DNA from: Silene latifolia
Lineage: Eukaryota; Streptophyta; Magnoliopsida; Caryophyllales; Caryophyllaceae
DNA length: 64,000 nt
NCBI RefSeq assembly: GCF_048544455.1
Contig: NC_133526.1
Location: 884,001 to 948,000, forward strand
Direction of reading: 5' to 3'
In this document: positions 1 through 10,635 of the stretch, one piece after another
Position numbering within the stretch: the stretch's first letter is position 1
How the letters are laid out: each line of letters opens with the position of its first letter
Position numbers and translations under genes: made by a program
Notes under the pieces: generated by a model
What the model saw: the letters and a program-made list of their open reading frames with translations, nothing else
What the model was told of the DNA's origin: nothing
The model's database searches: none

Positions 1-3000
1 AGTCTGATACAACTTTTGCGAGAAGGTTTCATGAGTCGACTTGGGGAACATGCTGATAATAATTAGAAAATCACAATCAAAACACTGCTTTTGTACTGCT
101 TGTTACTTTACGAGCGTGCCGAGCTATAGGCCCATTTTCTTCTCTATACTGGCCATCAGAAACTCAAGGGAAGGGCAATGGCCCAGGAGTAGCACTGTAG
201 TGTAGTGAAAATAAAAAAGTTATATGGAAACTGAAAGTATGCAGGATATCTTACCAAGCTTCATCAAGCAGTGCAATGATTCCTCCAGGTTTCTGCACAA
301 ATAACGAGGAAAACTCAGAAATCATCCTTATTTAAGGCTCCCATCTAAGCCTGATGAACAGTATTTGTAACTTGCTACCACAAGAAAGTGTCCTTCATTA
401 GAGGCACTATCTTCAAATTTGACTTTCTAATATGCACCACTGAGTATTGCAATGACTAGCCAATAAGAAAAATATATGTATCACCTTCTGTCGGGATCAA
501 GTCAGTTGGAGGCATAACATAATATTTATGAAAACGCGGCATGCATTGCCATTCATATCCTTTCATGCTTTTTTGAAAAAGCCCCGTCACATGATTTCAA
601 TCACAACTCCCAATTTTTTTTCCCTTTACCAAACAAACTTAACAAGTGCAACTCATCTTTCTCACCGATTCCTTGATTTAACATTAGGCTAAAACTGTGC
701 ATTTTATAACAGATGCAGTAACAAATAAACCTTCTCAATGAGGTCCAAGATATCTTGATTATCCACGAATTCAATATAGCTCCAATCAATTTCCTCTTTG
801 GTGTATTCCTCTTGCTCCATCTTAAAAACATGCTGCAGCTCACAAGTTGATAAAGCTTAGTTATGCAATCACAAAACGCTTAGTGTGTGTTTGGTTGCAG
901 GGATTTGGAAGGAAAGGGAGGGGAGGGATTTGGAGGGATGAGAAATCCATTGTTTGGTTAGCAAAATGGAGATGGAGGGACTTGGAGGGGAGGGAAAATG
1001 GATCCCTCCATTTCCGTCCTCCAAGCCAAATTATTTCACCTCCAACAAAGGAAATATTTGGAGGGAAAATGACCTTCATTCTCCTTCCCCTCCCCTTCCC
1101 TCCCTTTTCCTTTCCCTCCTTTCCCCTTCCCCTCCCTTTCCCTCCTTTTTTGGTATCCAAACAAGGCCTAAGTGGCTAAGAGACACTGCAATGACCTGAT
1201 TAAAATGCTGCTGCAGCTTTTCATTTGTGTAATTGATACAAAATTGTTCAAAACTGCACAACAGCAGGACTTGGTAACTCAATCAGAAATGAATTAATTA
1301 TGTACTAGTAAAACGGTCTTGCAAAAACTTATTGTAAAACCACATTACCGATTGAAGAGAAAAGGGTCAGTTAAAGCAGTCAAAATATCACTAATTATAT
1401 AAAACATACAAACAAATAAGGATCACTGCTGAGGTCAAAATTGTCACCCACAATAGGAAATTGATCACTAACTAAGATGACTATTGATCGCGTTAAAAGG
1501 GTCACTAATTAATGTAAGGCGGTCTTACAGAAGTCTTCATGTTGATTATAAGACCTTCACCGTTCACCTTACTTACCTGTTAGTCTTGAAGCTTTCAAAA
1601 CCATAGATGTCAAGGACTCCAATTAAACATGTTGAGTTAGGATCTTGACCAATGGAATTGTTGATTTTATCCACCAACCTGTAAATTTAAGAAGAAATAA
1701 AGACCAACTTTCATCGAAAAGGATCCAGATATGATCAGCTGCAACATTTTACTAATACACAGCGCAAAACTATTCTAAAAATCCAGTAAATACCAATCAA
1801 ACAGACGGGAATATATTGTTTTTGCTAGACCATCTCTGTTAGTTGTAGCTGCCTCTGGGTCAAGGCTCCTCTTTATCACTTCCTCCGGGGTGATCATAAC
1901 ACGTTTGCAGAGAGCATCCTCCAAACCCACTAGATCACACCTAAATTAAAAAGGATATATCAACCATTAAAGCAAATAGTGGTCAGATGATCAAATGCAC
2001 CACAAATTTATCAGCCACATGAACATACATGAGAAGCTCAGCTGCTGTCTGAAGATGGAACTTGGACTTATCATCCTTCGTAACAGAAGAATCGACTTCT
2101 TGGCCCTTACAAAATTCTACATTACCCAGATGAAGAATTGCAGCAACAACACTGAAAATGGCATCCTTGAGAATAATTCAACCGACATGTTAGATATGTT
2201 AGATATTTCAAGCCGTCCACAGAGATGCAATGACCATGCACAAAACAAAATATACCTGTTCTTGTTTACTTATTCCAACTATGTCCATAGCTCTCCTTGT
2301 AGCAAGATATTCTTGTGCATCATCTACACCAACTAACTCATAGCAATTTGACTGATTAAGATAATGGAAAGATTGAGGATTTCCAAGCTTGTACTTTTCA
2401 ACTTCCTGATCAAGAAAAGAATTTACTAGAATGTTACCATGCTAAAAGAAAAATACAGCTAAGGGTGCACTACCTCTTTAGGTGCAGAACAAAGAAGATA
2501 AAAGCAGTGATAGTTGCGCTCTGGATCCGAAATTTGGCAAACACGGGATCTTTCAAGGAGATATGTTCTAATGGCTGCTCCGGAAATTCTTCCCTTCTTG
2601 TCAAATTGAATCTCAACAAATTTTCCAAAACGACTACAGCAGCATATGAGGACATAATGTAAGTTATAGCCTGAGGTGCACAAAATTGCATTGATAAAAA
2701 GAGGGGCGAAAAGGAAAGTCTAATAAAAAATCCGTGTATGCAGAAGCAAAGCACTTTCTAAAACTAAGCAGAAGAATCAAACCTTGAATTGTTGTTTCGG
2801 ACTGTTTTTGCATTGCCAAAAGCTTCTAGAACAGGATTTGACTACATTCAAAGCAATTACATAAGTCGAGATTAAACAACAGAGTACAATATTAAGGACC
2901 CTCTGAACATTTCAAACTAAATAGTGAAGTGTGGAGTAGTAAATGTACATGGAACCAACAGGATGTGAAAGTTAACACACTTTACATTGCACCATATGCA

Positions 3001-5756
3001 TCTTGTACCAAAAAAGTACATGAATTTCATCAAGCACCCAGATGCAAATAAATCCTCTTTAAGAAACCCCTAATTTTACTGTCCAATGCAATGAAATAAA
3101 GATGCACGTACTTTGCACAACTATAATGATGAATTTCAGTTTTTCTTTCACTATATAATACGATCAATAGAAAGAAAATGTACACAGAGATAACGAATAC
3201 ATAAAGAGAAGGAACTTATATACAGTGAAGCTTATAACAAATATTTTGCCCTTGAGTAGCTTAAAACAAGTTTGATGGCATGAAGCTTCCAGAGTAATAA
3301 GATGTTATGAACATCAAAGCTTATTAGTCAGGCAATAAGCTAAGTTCAGACAGTGTGTAAAGAGTACCCTGACACTTAAAAATATGAAAACAAAAGTATT
3401 TATGTTAACGAGATTCATTTCATGTTGGGATCCCCTGGAGTTGAGAAATACCTCCACATAGAGTTTACCATGTTTCTCAAGATAGTAAATAAATTATTCA
3501 TTTCATATGACTTAAGTGTTCACCGCTAAATGCTAGCTTGGCAATAGTAACTTGTAAAAGAGATACATCTATGATCTTTCACATGCAAGATTTTAACATT
3601 AACCCTTTGCTTGGATCCAATTGTAGGACAGACGGTGAGGGGGTTATCACTTTCCTTCCCAATATTTCCATTGTTTGAAGGATCTTAATTTGGCTTGGCT
3701 GTAGGGAAATGAATCCTCCGTCTACCTCCAGCCCGAATTCTATTCAGTTTTCCTACCTTCCCTTTTCCTCCAAATGCCTCCATCCAAACAAAACATAAGT
3801 ACTATCAATACGAGCAGGCAATCAAATTGGAAAACATTGTATCTTCCGTTCTTGTTCAAAGATTTATACTCAGCCACTTGGAAGTGCATATAATATCTCC
3901 ATGCATACATATTATAATGCTTCTTACCTCCAAAACTTGCTGCTCAACAGTTCGCCCTTCTGTGTCAGTGCGACCACCCAAATAGGCAAGATAACGCATG
4001 AGCATTTTAGTGGTCTCAGTCTTGCCTGCCCCACTTTCTCCACTGACCAAAATGGCATTGCTTTTACCCTCATTTATCATTGCCCTAATTAAATACAATA
4101 CATGTTGCTATGAGATTCCTAGGTTCAAGCATAAACTATAACGAAAAAGTAAGAAAATAGGACAACAAAATCACCTATATGCCACATCACCAATTGCAAA
4201 AACATGAGGGTTGAGCTTTCCCAGTGGTGCTCCCCTGTAACGGTCCATCATTTGGATATCGTAAATATGGGGTAGTCTTTGGAATGGATTTACAGCAATG
4301 AGTATATTTCCAGTGTAAGTCTGCCATGATGTCAAGATCAATAGCTGCAACGACTGGTGATCTTCTCTCAAAGACAAACACAATCCTATAGTTAGATATT
4401 GAATGACAAGAGAACTTACATATATTTCATCACGTGAATATCGAGCTGCTAAATTATGTAAAACTCCAGGCTCATGCAAGTATGACAACTTTGTCATGTC
4501 ATCAACTCCACCATCTGGAGCTTCCATATCCATCGGATATAATTTCGATCGATTTGCCGTAATCTATCAGACACATGTGAGCATACTGTGAATATGATAG
4601 CCAAAAAATTGAAAATGCCGGGTACACGTAACCCAAACAAAAAGCCTGCAGTGAGAACTATGCTTGCATAAAAACATGCAAACTCATGCTAGAATGCATT
4701 CTAATACGCAAAAATTCGAGAAAACGGAGATCAAGTGAAGAACACAAACTGAGGGAAGAAAGCAAATGAACTGTCCAGCAATGAGGAGAAAAAAAAAACG
4801 ACAGCAGACTATACAAGTAATCAGATGTAGTTGCACTCCCTCTGTCCCATTATGATCTCCTTACTTTCACTTCGAGTTATCCCATTATTATCTTTTCTAC
4901 TTTTCAAACATAAACTTACATGCACATGCATGGTAGCATTTCACTCCAACAACAACGACAACAACATTACCCCAGTGCCTCAATTGCTCTCGCAAATTGC
5001 AGGATAAGGGGGAGTCTTGTACATTGAGAACAAACAAAGTCTAAAACTTTAAGCAAAACAACAGTTATGCTGCCTAGTTTAAAATTATAACCTGTTTCTC
5101 ATTTGTAGTCTCGATTACTACTTCATCACCATTGATTTTCGATACTTGCCCGCTAATCCAGCATTCTTCCGAGTCCTCAACCCACACATGAGAACCCACC
5201 ATAACATTCACCTGAGTACCCTGTAACCAATCACCAATTCATCATTCATGAACAAACATACAGATCACCAACATTACACAATGCAAAGCTTATTCCTCCA
5301 CATTACGCCTTTTTTGTAGCATAAATTCTCACATACAAAAGCCTTATAACAGATTATACACCTCATTTATCCTACTCATTAAATGAGATGAATAAGCCAC
5401 TATTCTTCCTAATCATGCATTAAAAGAGCTACACAAGCTAATATAAAGTCGAAGTGCGCACAACGGTCTTATACAAGACCCTTTCACCCCTTTTATTTCA
5501 ACTCCCCAATTTTCAATTTTCTCTTTCTCTATATTCAATTCATGGACGGATTCTTGCATTCATTTTGAATGAGAATTAGGCAAAGGGCATACTATGGAAA
5601 TATAATGAAAAAAAGTACATGAAAGAGTAAAACCTGCCCATGAATGAGCAACTACGTTTATTTAAAGCAACATGAATCATTTACCTATCAATGTTAACCG
5701 AGGTAATTATGTTTCTAATAATCATAATAAAAACAACACAATTTAAAGCATACCAT
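1..5756 (-). CDS. Class XI myosin heavy chain, N-terminal motor part (truncated by window edge)
   Basis: Actin-based motor that carries organelles and vesicles along F-actin in plant cells. I place exons (high to low) at 5756-5754, 5220-5092, 4563-4420, 4320-4175, 4084-3928, 2841-2783, 2633-2474, 2405-2256, 2165-2029, 1940-1794, 1678-1577, 1253-1196, 832-731, 292-255 and 52-1. All junctions are GT-AG, phases agree throughout, and the sum is 1584 nt (528 codons). Visible hallmarks are the myosin SH3-like N-terminus (GSHVWVED), the P-loop GESGAGKT (exon 3928-4084), switch I NNNSSRFGK (across 2783/2633), switch [10 protein letters not shown] (1577-1678) and [16 protein letters not shown] near the edge. 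The rest of the motor, IQ motifs, coiled coil and globular tail lie outside the window. The start is an ATG directly followed by a GT donor (5756-5754), preceded by an in-frame stop. Initiation at an internal Met in exon 2 cannot be excluded. Class XI rather than VIII is judged from the N-terminus and the [18 protein letters not shown] segment. Confidence 0.95.
883..1168. mobile_element. MITE in a myosin intron (Tourist-like)
   Basis: Inverted ends (GTGTGTGTTTGG at left; CCAAACAAGGCC at right) flank a strongly purine-rich left arm and pyrimidine-rich right arm that are nearly complementary, so the element can fold back on itself. TTA precedes and TAA follows, compatible with a diverged 3-bp target duplication of the PIF/Harbinger type. 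It lies wholly inside the intron between exons 832 and 1196. Confidence 0.6.
3602..3795. mobile_element. Degenerate second MITE in a myosin intron
   Basis: The left end contains TTTGCTTGGATCC and the right end CCATCCAAACAAAACA, an imperfect inverted pair resembling the GTTTGG-type ends of the element at 883-1168. It accounts for part of the long intron between exons 2841 and 3928. Exact borders are uncertain. Confidence 0.35.
4838..4912. mobile_element. Stowaway-like MITE fragment
   Basis: CACTCCCTCTGTCCCATTAT resembles the CTCCCTCCGT ends typical of plant Tc1/mariner-type MITEs. Only one end is clear. It lies in the intron between exons 4563 and 5092. Confidence 0.35.
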
Positions 5757-5908
5757 TTAAAATTCGCCTCGCCTTCGATTTCCAGTTAACAACAAAAAGA
5801 AATTCTCACAAACCCTAGATCAATCACAATTCACAATTTAACCACATTATGTCATTATCACTGGCACACATAATTTAACGAATCAAATTAGTTCAATTGC
5901 ACTGAAAT

Positions 5909-6112
5909 TCAATCGAATAGACTTTCAATTGAACGAAACAACGCGGAAACGATCGAATTGGGGAAAATCAAATCAATGGGAAAATTGGGGAAAAAATCGA
6001 AAAATTGAAAATCAAATGTAAAGAAATAACATTGATGACGAAGAAGAAGAAGATGGGGAAGAATAATTAGCCTAAAAATGATGCATTTTTCTTGGAGATT
6101 AATGGCTGCCAT
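5909..6112 (-). other. Upstream ORF of 67 codons in the myosin leader
   Basis: The first ATG downstream of the TATA box (context AACAATGGC, a favourable plant initiation context) opens a 67-codon ORF that stops about 150 nt before the assigned myosin ATG. It has no recognisable domain. It may be a regulatory uORF or an accident of the leader. I see no good GT donor inside it that would join it in frame to the SH3-like exon. Confidence 0.4.
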
Positions 6113-6141
6113 TGTTCTTAACTTCTCTCTCTTTTGATTCT

Positions 6142-6149
6142 TATTTATA
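6142..6149 (-). promoter_or_regulatory. Putative TATA box of the myosin gene
   Basis: TATAAATA on the minus strand, about 30 nt upstream of a plausible start of the leader near 6115. It lies in the right orientation and distance for the myosin transcript. No other core element is evident. Confidence 0.5.
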
Positions 6150-6246
6150 CCTTTCGGGAAGAGATCAGGACCGCTCTAATTTGGATCGTCAATTCTTATT
6201 TAAAACCGTATGGCGTATGCCTACCGTTGTCAAACCTCAATTAAAA

Positions 6247-6437
6247 TAATAGCTAGTCTTGCTTGTGATGGGAATATCCCGTCACAAGCTTACCTCTCAC
6301 AAAAAGGTGAAGGAGATAAGCTGGGGCATCTCTTATGTGCTTCCCACTCACCTTTTAATGGGCATTTTGTGAAAGGAAACGGTATCCGTCACAAGCTTGT
6401 GACTGATATCGTCCGTCTTCAATGAAATTTTGTGTTA
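6247..6437. mobile_element. MITE of the GACGG family (copy 1)
   Basis: Inverted relative to the copy at 6489-6677 and sharing its body, including the segments around GTCACAAGCTTGTGAC, CACATGGGG-like and CTCACAAAA. Ends read ...GTCTTGCTTGTGA at left and TCAATGAAATTTTGTGTTA at right. Confidence 0.65.
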
Positions 6438-6488
6438 AAGTAAATTGAAAATAAAAGGATGTCGTAATTTATGAGATGCTTTAATCTA

Positions 6489-6677
6489 ACACAAAATCTC
6501 ATTGAAGACGGGCGATATCTGTCACAAGCTTGTAACGGATACCGTTTTCTCTCACAAAATACCCATGAGAGGTGAGTGGGAAGCACATGGGGGGTGCCCC
6601 ACCTTGTCCCCTCTCACCTTTTTGTGAGAGGTCTTCAGCTTGTGACGGGATTAGCCCGTCACAAGCAAGACGCTTTG
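6489..6677. mobile_element. MITE of the GACGG family (copy 2)
   Basis: Runs from ACACAAAATCTCATTGAAG to AAGACGCTTTG and is flanked on both sides by TTAATCTA (6481-6488 and 6678-6685), an 8-bp target duplication that suggests the hAT superfamily. Contains the internal palindrome-like segment GTCACAAGCTTGTAAC. It lies head to head with copy 1, so the pair could form a long hairpin. Confidence 0.75.
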
Positions 6678-6685
6678 TTAATCTA

Positions 6686-8027
6686 ATACAAGAGGGCAAG
6701 ACCAATTGAATTTGATTATTAGACACGAATTTGTTTGGTTGTAATTTGCTAAACTAAATCGATTTAAATTAAATTGAATCGAATTATGTTGATCATTTAG
6801 GGTAGGACCAACTTATTTGAAATGAATAAAATTATGTTTTTTTTTATTAGGTAAGAAAACTAGGTTGATCATTTAGGGTAGGACCAACTTATTTCATCTT
6901 TTCGAATGAGAGAGGTAAATTGAAGCCACCGGCTATGTTGAAAAATTGAATTTAACTCAATTCAACAAAAGTGAGTTGAAATGAAGTATAATAGGATCGG
7001 TCTAAAAGGTTTCAAACTCGGGGCTCCCATCGATAATTAATCGATGGTAAGCCCCAAAATTGTTTCATCTTTCAATTAATAATATGCGTATTTGTCATCT
7101 AATCAATAAAAGTCTCTCTTTTTGGGAGAATCGTTTTTCAGTTTTTTATGTCCTTTATTTCGGGGTTTTTCCAGTTAATCCTTGATTTAGTTTCAATCAA
7201 AATATAGACAAGAGTAATTTGTTGATGGTTCGTCGCACATTACTTCTATGGATACAAGTCATTTGTCAACGATCTATGGAACTAGTAAGAGGTATTTCTC
7301 CTTTTACAATTTATCATACGAAGGATCCCCTCATCAAAAGCTGCATGAAGATAGCGATACGAGACCGAGCCGAATTGTCAGATCATGGTTTGAGATCCCT
7401 AGTTTACAAGAAAAAGTTATTTTTTTTTTGTTTCTAATAAATTCGTTTTGGATTATAATTATTCTTTATAAGTGTCGTATGACGTTCTATTAATGAAATT
7501 ATTCTTCTATTTAAAAAAGACATAATGGATGATATACAAGTATACAAGTTTCATTCTTACCATATTGCATATGTCGATTCAAAGCTGTGGCGAATTTATG
7601 GGACTAGCAGGGACGGTCGCCCCCGCTGAACGTTGAAAATTTCGAATTTTTTAGTTAAAATTTTCTATTTTTTCCGTGGTTTACTTTGTGGCATTACCAG
7701 TTCACCTCCGCTGAGATTTTTCGTCCCCTAACGAAAAATTCTAACTATGTCATGTCACTGATTGCAAGATAGATCAATTTTGTTTGAAAGTTAAAAGTAA
7801 CCCACTATGCATATTTACTACTAGTAATTTTGTGAATATAAATGACTTCCAATTATCGTGGAATTTTTATTACATAACCAACCATTTTACATTGTAGTGA
7901 TTGTACTTACTCATATTAGCAAGAGAGACACCAACTCTACGAATAAAAATACTAAGGAAACACGGTGGCCAGGGCTCTATTCACAGGCCTCGTGCGACCG
8001 AAAAAGTGCATCTCCGCCAAGGCACAA
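6686..8027. other. Intergenic region, no gene assigned
   Basis: AT-rich. A duplicated phrase (GTTGATCATTTAGGGTAGG at about 6790 and 6863) is visible. Two overlapping plus-strand ORFs at 7219-7493 have no family I recognise. I considered an organellar origin but could not match a plastid or mitochondrial gene. The segment 7600-7750 looks like a repeat fragment; similar wording recurs near 54150-54300. Confidence 0.5.
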
Positions 8028-8246
8028 TTACCGCTTTCCACGACTCTTTGGGATGTTGGTGCATGGGTTTGGGCTTGAAGGCGGTACCGGTCCCTTAACT
8101 GATGTGGCTAACGATGATAACCATTGTTGTTCTTCCTTTAATGGCCTCATTGCTTCAATTTGATCAAACCTTATGACGATAAGAAACATTATTGCCATCA
8201 TAAAACTTGGACTAAAATACCCTCTTCTTTGAGCCAATCCCATCAT
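8028..8246 (-). CDS. CTNIP/SCREW-type secreted peptide precursor, copy A
   Basis: Intronless 72-codon ORF. A hydrophobic core (residues 16-25, MMAIMFLIVI) ending at an EA before residue 33 reads as a signal peptide. A short charged spacer follows, and the C-terminus GPVPPSSPNPCTNIPKSRG (52-70) contains the exact CTNIP signature that names a phytocytokine family. In Arabidopsis the mature peptides are perceived by the receptor kinase HSL3/NUT and act in immunity and stomatal water-loss control. Length and architecture (signal peptide, variable spacer, conserved tail) fit the family. The tail has one Cys (residue 62). The first ATG of the likely transcript is at 8246; a TATATA stretch lies near 8380. 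Its neighbour at 9645-10521 is a paralogue with the same N-terminus. Assignment rests on motif recall, not a search. Confidence 0.75.
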   Translation of the reverse strand: MMGLAQRRGYFSPSFMMAIMFLIVIRFDQIEAMRPLKEEQQWLSSLATSVKGPVPPSSPNPCTNIPKSRGKR

Positions 8247-8444
8247 CACACACACTTTTCTTGTAGAAAGAAAGGGTCAGTTTATTGTGCTTGAAACGGT
8301 AATTATTATCGTTTACGTTAATTAAGTTAATAATCGAAAATATAATAGTTTGTACAAATAATGGAGAAACGAAGAAGCATATATAATGCATTAATGCATG
8401 AGATTTGTAATATGCAAAGAAAAGAATGAAGGGTGTGACTTTTA

Positions 8445-8622
8445 ACACAAATTCTCATTATAGACGGACATTATCCGTCTATAGCTATAGACGGATAGTG
8501 TCCCTCTCATAAATTAAAGTGTGTAGTGCAAGTGGGTAGGACCCACTTTAATTTGTAAAAGAGACACTATCCGTCTATAGCTATAGGAGTGTCCGTCTAT
8601 AATGAGACTTAGAGACGGACTG
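8445..8622. mobile_element. MITE with ATAGACGG arms and 8-bp target duplication
   Basis: ACACAAATTCTCATTATAGA at left, mirrored by TCTATAATGAGACTTAG near the right end, with internal inverted copies of CCGTCTATAGCTATAG. Flanked by GACTTTTA on both sides (8437-8444 and 8623-8630). The 8-bp duplication suggests hAT. It could form a strong hairpin RNA if read through. Confidence 0.75.
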
Positions 8623-8630
8623 GACTTTTA

Positions 8631-9644
8631 ATAGGACTATTAGTTAAGAGGACTATTATGAGAGATTTGACGATTAGTAAAGGAGGGTACTTGAATTGTT
8701 CAAAGTTACATACGCGTGCGGTTACAAACTTTTACACTATGGTAGGTAAAACACAAAAAAAGTCGTATAAAAAGGGAGCACGTTTTAGTAGGTTTATTTA
8801 AATTCATACCGAGAGTGGACCGTTTAAAGGAAATGAATCATCCATTTTTTTTTTAGGAAATGAAGAGAATCTTGACTCCTTAATAACATCGATTAAGATA
8901 TGCTCTTAGCTAGTACTTAGGCTAAGTACAAAGCAAGGAGGTTTACTCGATCGGGATTAAAGTTGTTCATGGGTAGTCCCATTCATTGGCCCGACCCATT
9001 CCACTAAATAAGCGGGTATGGACAAGACATTTTAAGTATTCGACCCACTAGCGTGTTCCAAACCCGGAACCGACTTGTATGTGGGCCAAAAATTTAACAT
9101 GAGCCCGGTCCATATGCAACCCAAGCCCATAAAACATCATGGTTGACGTTGGATTTGAATGTCCGATCACGGACTTTGAATTTCAATGTCTATCCGTGGT
9201 TTGTACTTTTTAAATTTAATTTTCACCATAATTTTTATAATTAAATGGGTAATTTTTTCGTGTGTTTTTACTTGTTTTACAATTAAATGGGTAATTTACT
9301 TGTTTTTCGATGACCTTTTACAACCCCAAAATCTAAAACAGCCTCGAAAAACTATGTAGTGTTACTAATTAAACAACTTACTTACACATAAACATCTTAT
9401 CTTAATATAAAGGGTTAGGATTAAATATTGTGGAACACACAGGCATCATCCTGGTAAATAATAGAGGAGATAAATTAGAACCATTAGGCACCAATTGCAG
9501 GACAACTTCATTGACAAGTGACAACACCACTGTTCCTTATTTTGTAATTACAAATCTTAAACATTTATTTATACGGTATTATGTATATCCGTGCAACTTT
9601 ACACGGGTCTTAAACTTATATTTCTATATATACTGCGACATCGT
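8631..9644. other. Intergenic region between the two peptide genes
   Basis: Holds 5'-flanking sequence of copy A. The segments around 8763-8810 and 8880-8957 recur, diverged, at about 10757-10880 upstream of copy B, showing that the duplication included the promoter side. A GGCCC/GGGCC-rich stretch at 8960-9130 resembles dispersed repeats seen elsewhere in the window. No gene seen. Confidence 0.5.
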
Positions 9645-9818
9645 CTAACATCCTTGGCTTGGGATGTAGGTGCATGGGTTTGGGACTGAAGGTGGTACCG
9701 GTCCCCTAACATTTGGTTCTACCTTCGGCCCCGGTCCCCTAACTAGTGGTTCTCCCTTTAACGGCCACGGTCCCCTAACCAATGGTTCTCCCTTTAACGG
9801 CCACAGCCCCCTAACTAA

Positions 9819-10020
9819 CACCAATTCTCATTTGTGACGGGTACTATTCGGTCACAAACACTATTCACATTTGCGACGAGCTATATGTCACCATTTTATG
9901 AAAAAATGTGACCATTTTTTTACAAGTGACATTTTATAAACAGTACTTGACTTGTTACATTTTATAAAAAAGTGGTCACATTTGCCCGTCGTAAATTGTG
10001 ACTGTCACAAGGGAGAATTG
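9819..10020. mobile_element. MITE 1 inside peptide gene copy B
   Basis: Ends CACCAATTCTCATTTGTGAC and GTCACAAGGGAGAATTG form an inverted repeat, and the interior repeats CATTTTATAAA-type segments in both orientations. Flanked by CTAACTAA (9811-9818) and CTGACTAA (10021-10028), an 8-bp duplication with one change. Confidence 0.7.
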
Positions 10021-10028
10021 CTGACTAA

Positions 10029-10396
10029 GGCTCCGTTTGGCAAGGCATTTCAGGTACCTGATTTGGTCAAAGTAGCTTATTTAACCAAATAAGCTACCTG
10101 AAATGAAATGCTACCTAGAGTAGCATTTGAGATTTCAGGTACCTGATTTGGTTTAATTTTCCGGTTTTACCCTTTAAATCTATATTGTTAAATAATTATC
10201 ATATCCTTTTACGTCATTTCATCAAAATCAGTTACCTTTTGAGTTAGTTTGCCAAACATCTTTTTGTATAATCGATTCTTTATCGATTCCTAATTTTTAT
10301 TCTTATCGATTCCTTTTGAGGTTTCGAGTACTTTTTCGTTTTTAGTGCCTTTTCGGTTTCAGTGCGACTTTTTCGCTTAGTTTTACCAAACAGAGT
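10029..10396. mobile_element. MITE 2 (hAT-like) inside peptide gene copy B
   Basis: Left end GGCTCCGTTTGGCAA, right end TTACCAAACAGAGT (inverted match to ACTCTGTTTGG). Flanked by CTGACTAA (10021-10028) and CTAACTAA (10397-10404). A partly inverted internal motif TTTCAGGTACCTGA recurs. No coding capacity. Confidence 0.7.
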
Positions 10397-10627
10397 CTAA
10401 CTAATGGCTCTCCCTTAAACAGCCTCATTGCTTCAATTTGATCAGACCTTAAGATAAGAATAATAATGAACATTATTTTCATCATAAAACACCCTCTTCT
10501 TTGAGCCAATCCCATCATCATACAACACACAATGAAGAAACTTACAAGCTCTAATATATGGGAGTCGACAAGCGAGAGAGACGATGAAGATGTTTTTTTG
10601 TGTGTTTTGAAGACCAGAGAGTACCTC

Positions 10628-10635
10628 CTTATATA
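10628..10635 (-). promoter_or_regulatory. TATA box of peptide gene copy B
   Basis: TATATAAG on the minus strand, about 110 nt upstream of the ATG at 10521. No ATG lies between an expected transcript start near 10600 and 10521, which supports the chosen start codon. Confidence 0.55.

Larger units (their letters stand above)
9645..10521 (-). pseudogene. CTNIP/SCREW-type precursor, copy B, with tandem repeats, split by two MITEs
   Basis: The N-terminal part (10521-10397) begins MMMGLAQRRGCF, has a signal-peptide core (MKIMFIIILIL) and ends in KGEPLVR. The C-terminal part (9810-9645) continues with repeats of 11-12 residues, each opening VRG (GLWPLKGEPLVR, GPWPLKGEPLVR, GPGPKVEPNVR), then GPVPPSVPNPCTYIPSQGC and a stop. 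Leaving out 9811-10396 gives exactly 291 nt, 97 codons, in one frame without stops. The inserted DNA is two MITEs and extra copies of the target CTAACTAA. As it stands, translation from 10521 runs into MITE sequence and stops near 10342, losing the tail. I see no GT-AG pair at the borders that would splice the insert out in frame, so the allele looks disrupted. Two Cys are present in the tail, against one in copy A. Confidence 0.7.

Noticed and set aside
861-1179. Overlapping ORFs of about 100 codons on both strands at 0.9-1.2 kb
   Set aside because: They are translations of a purine/pyrimidine-rich MITE in a myosin intron, not genes.
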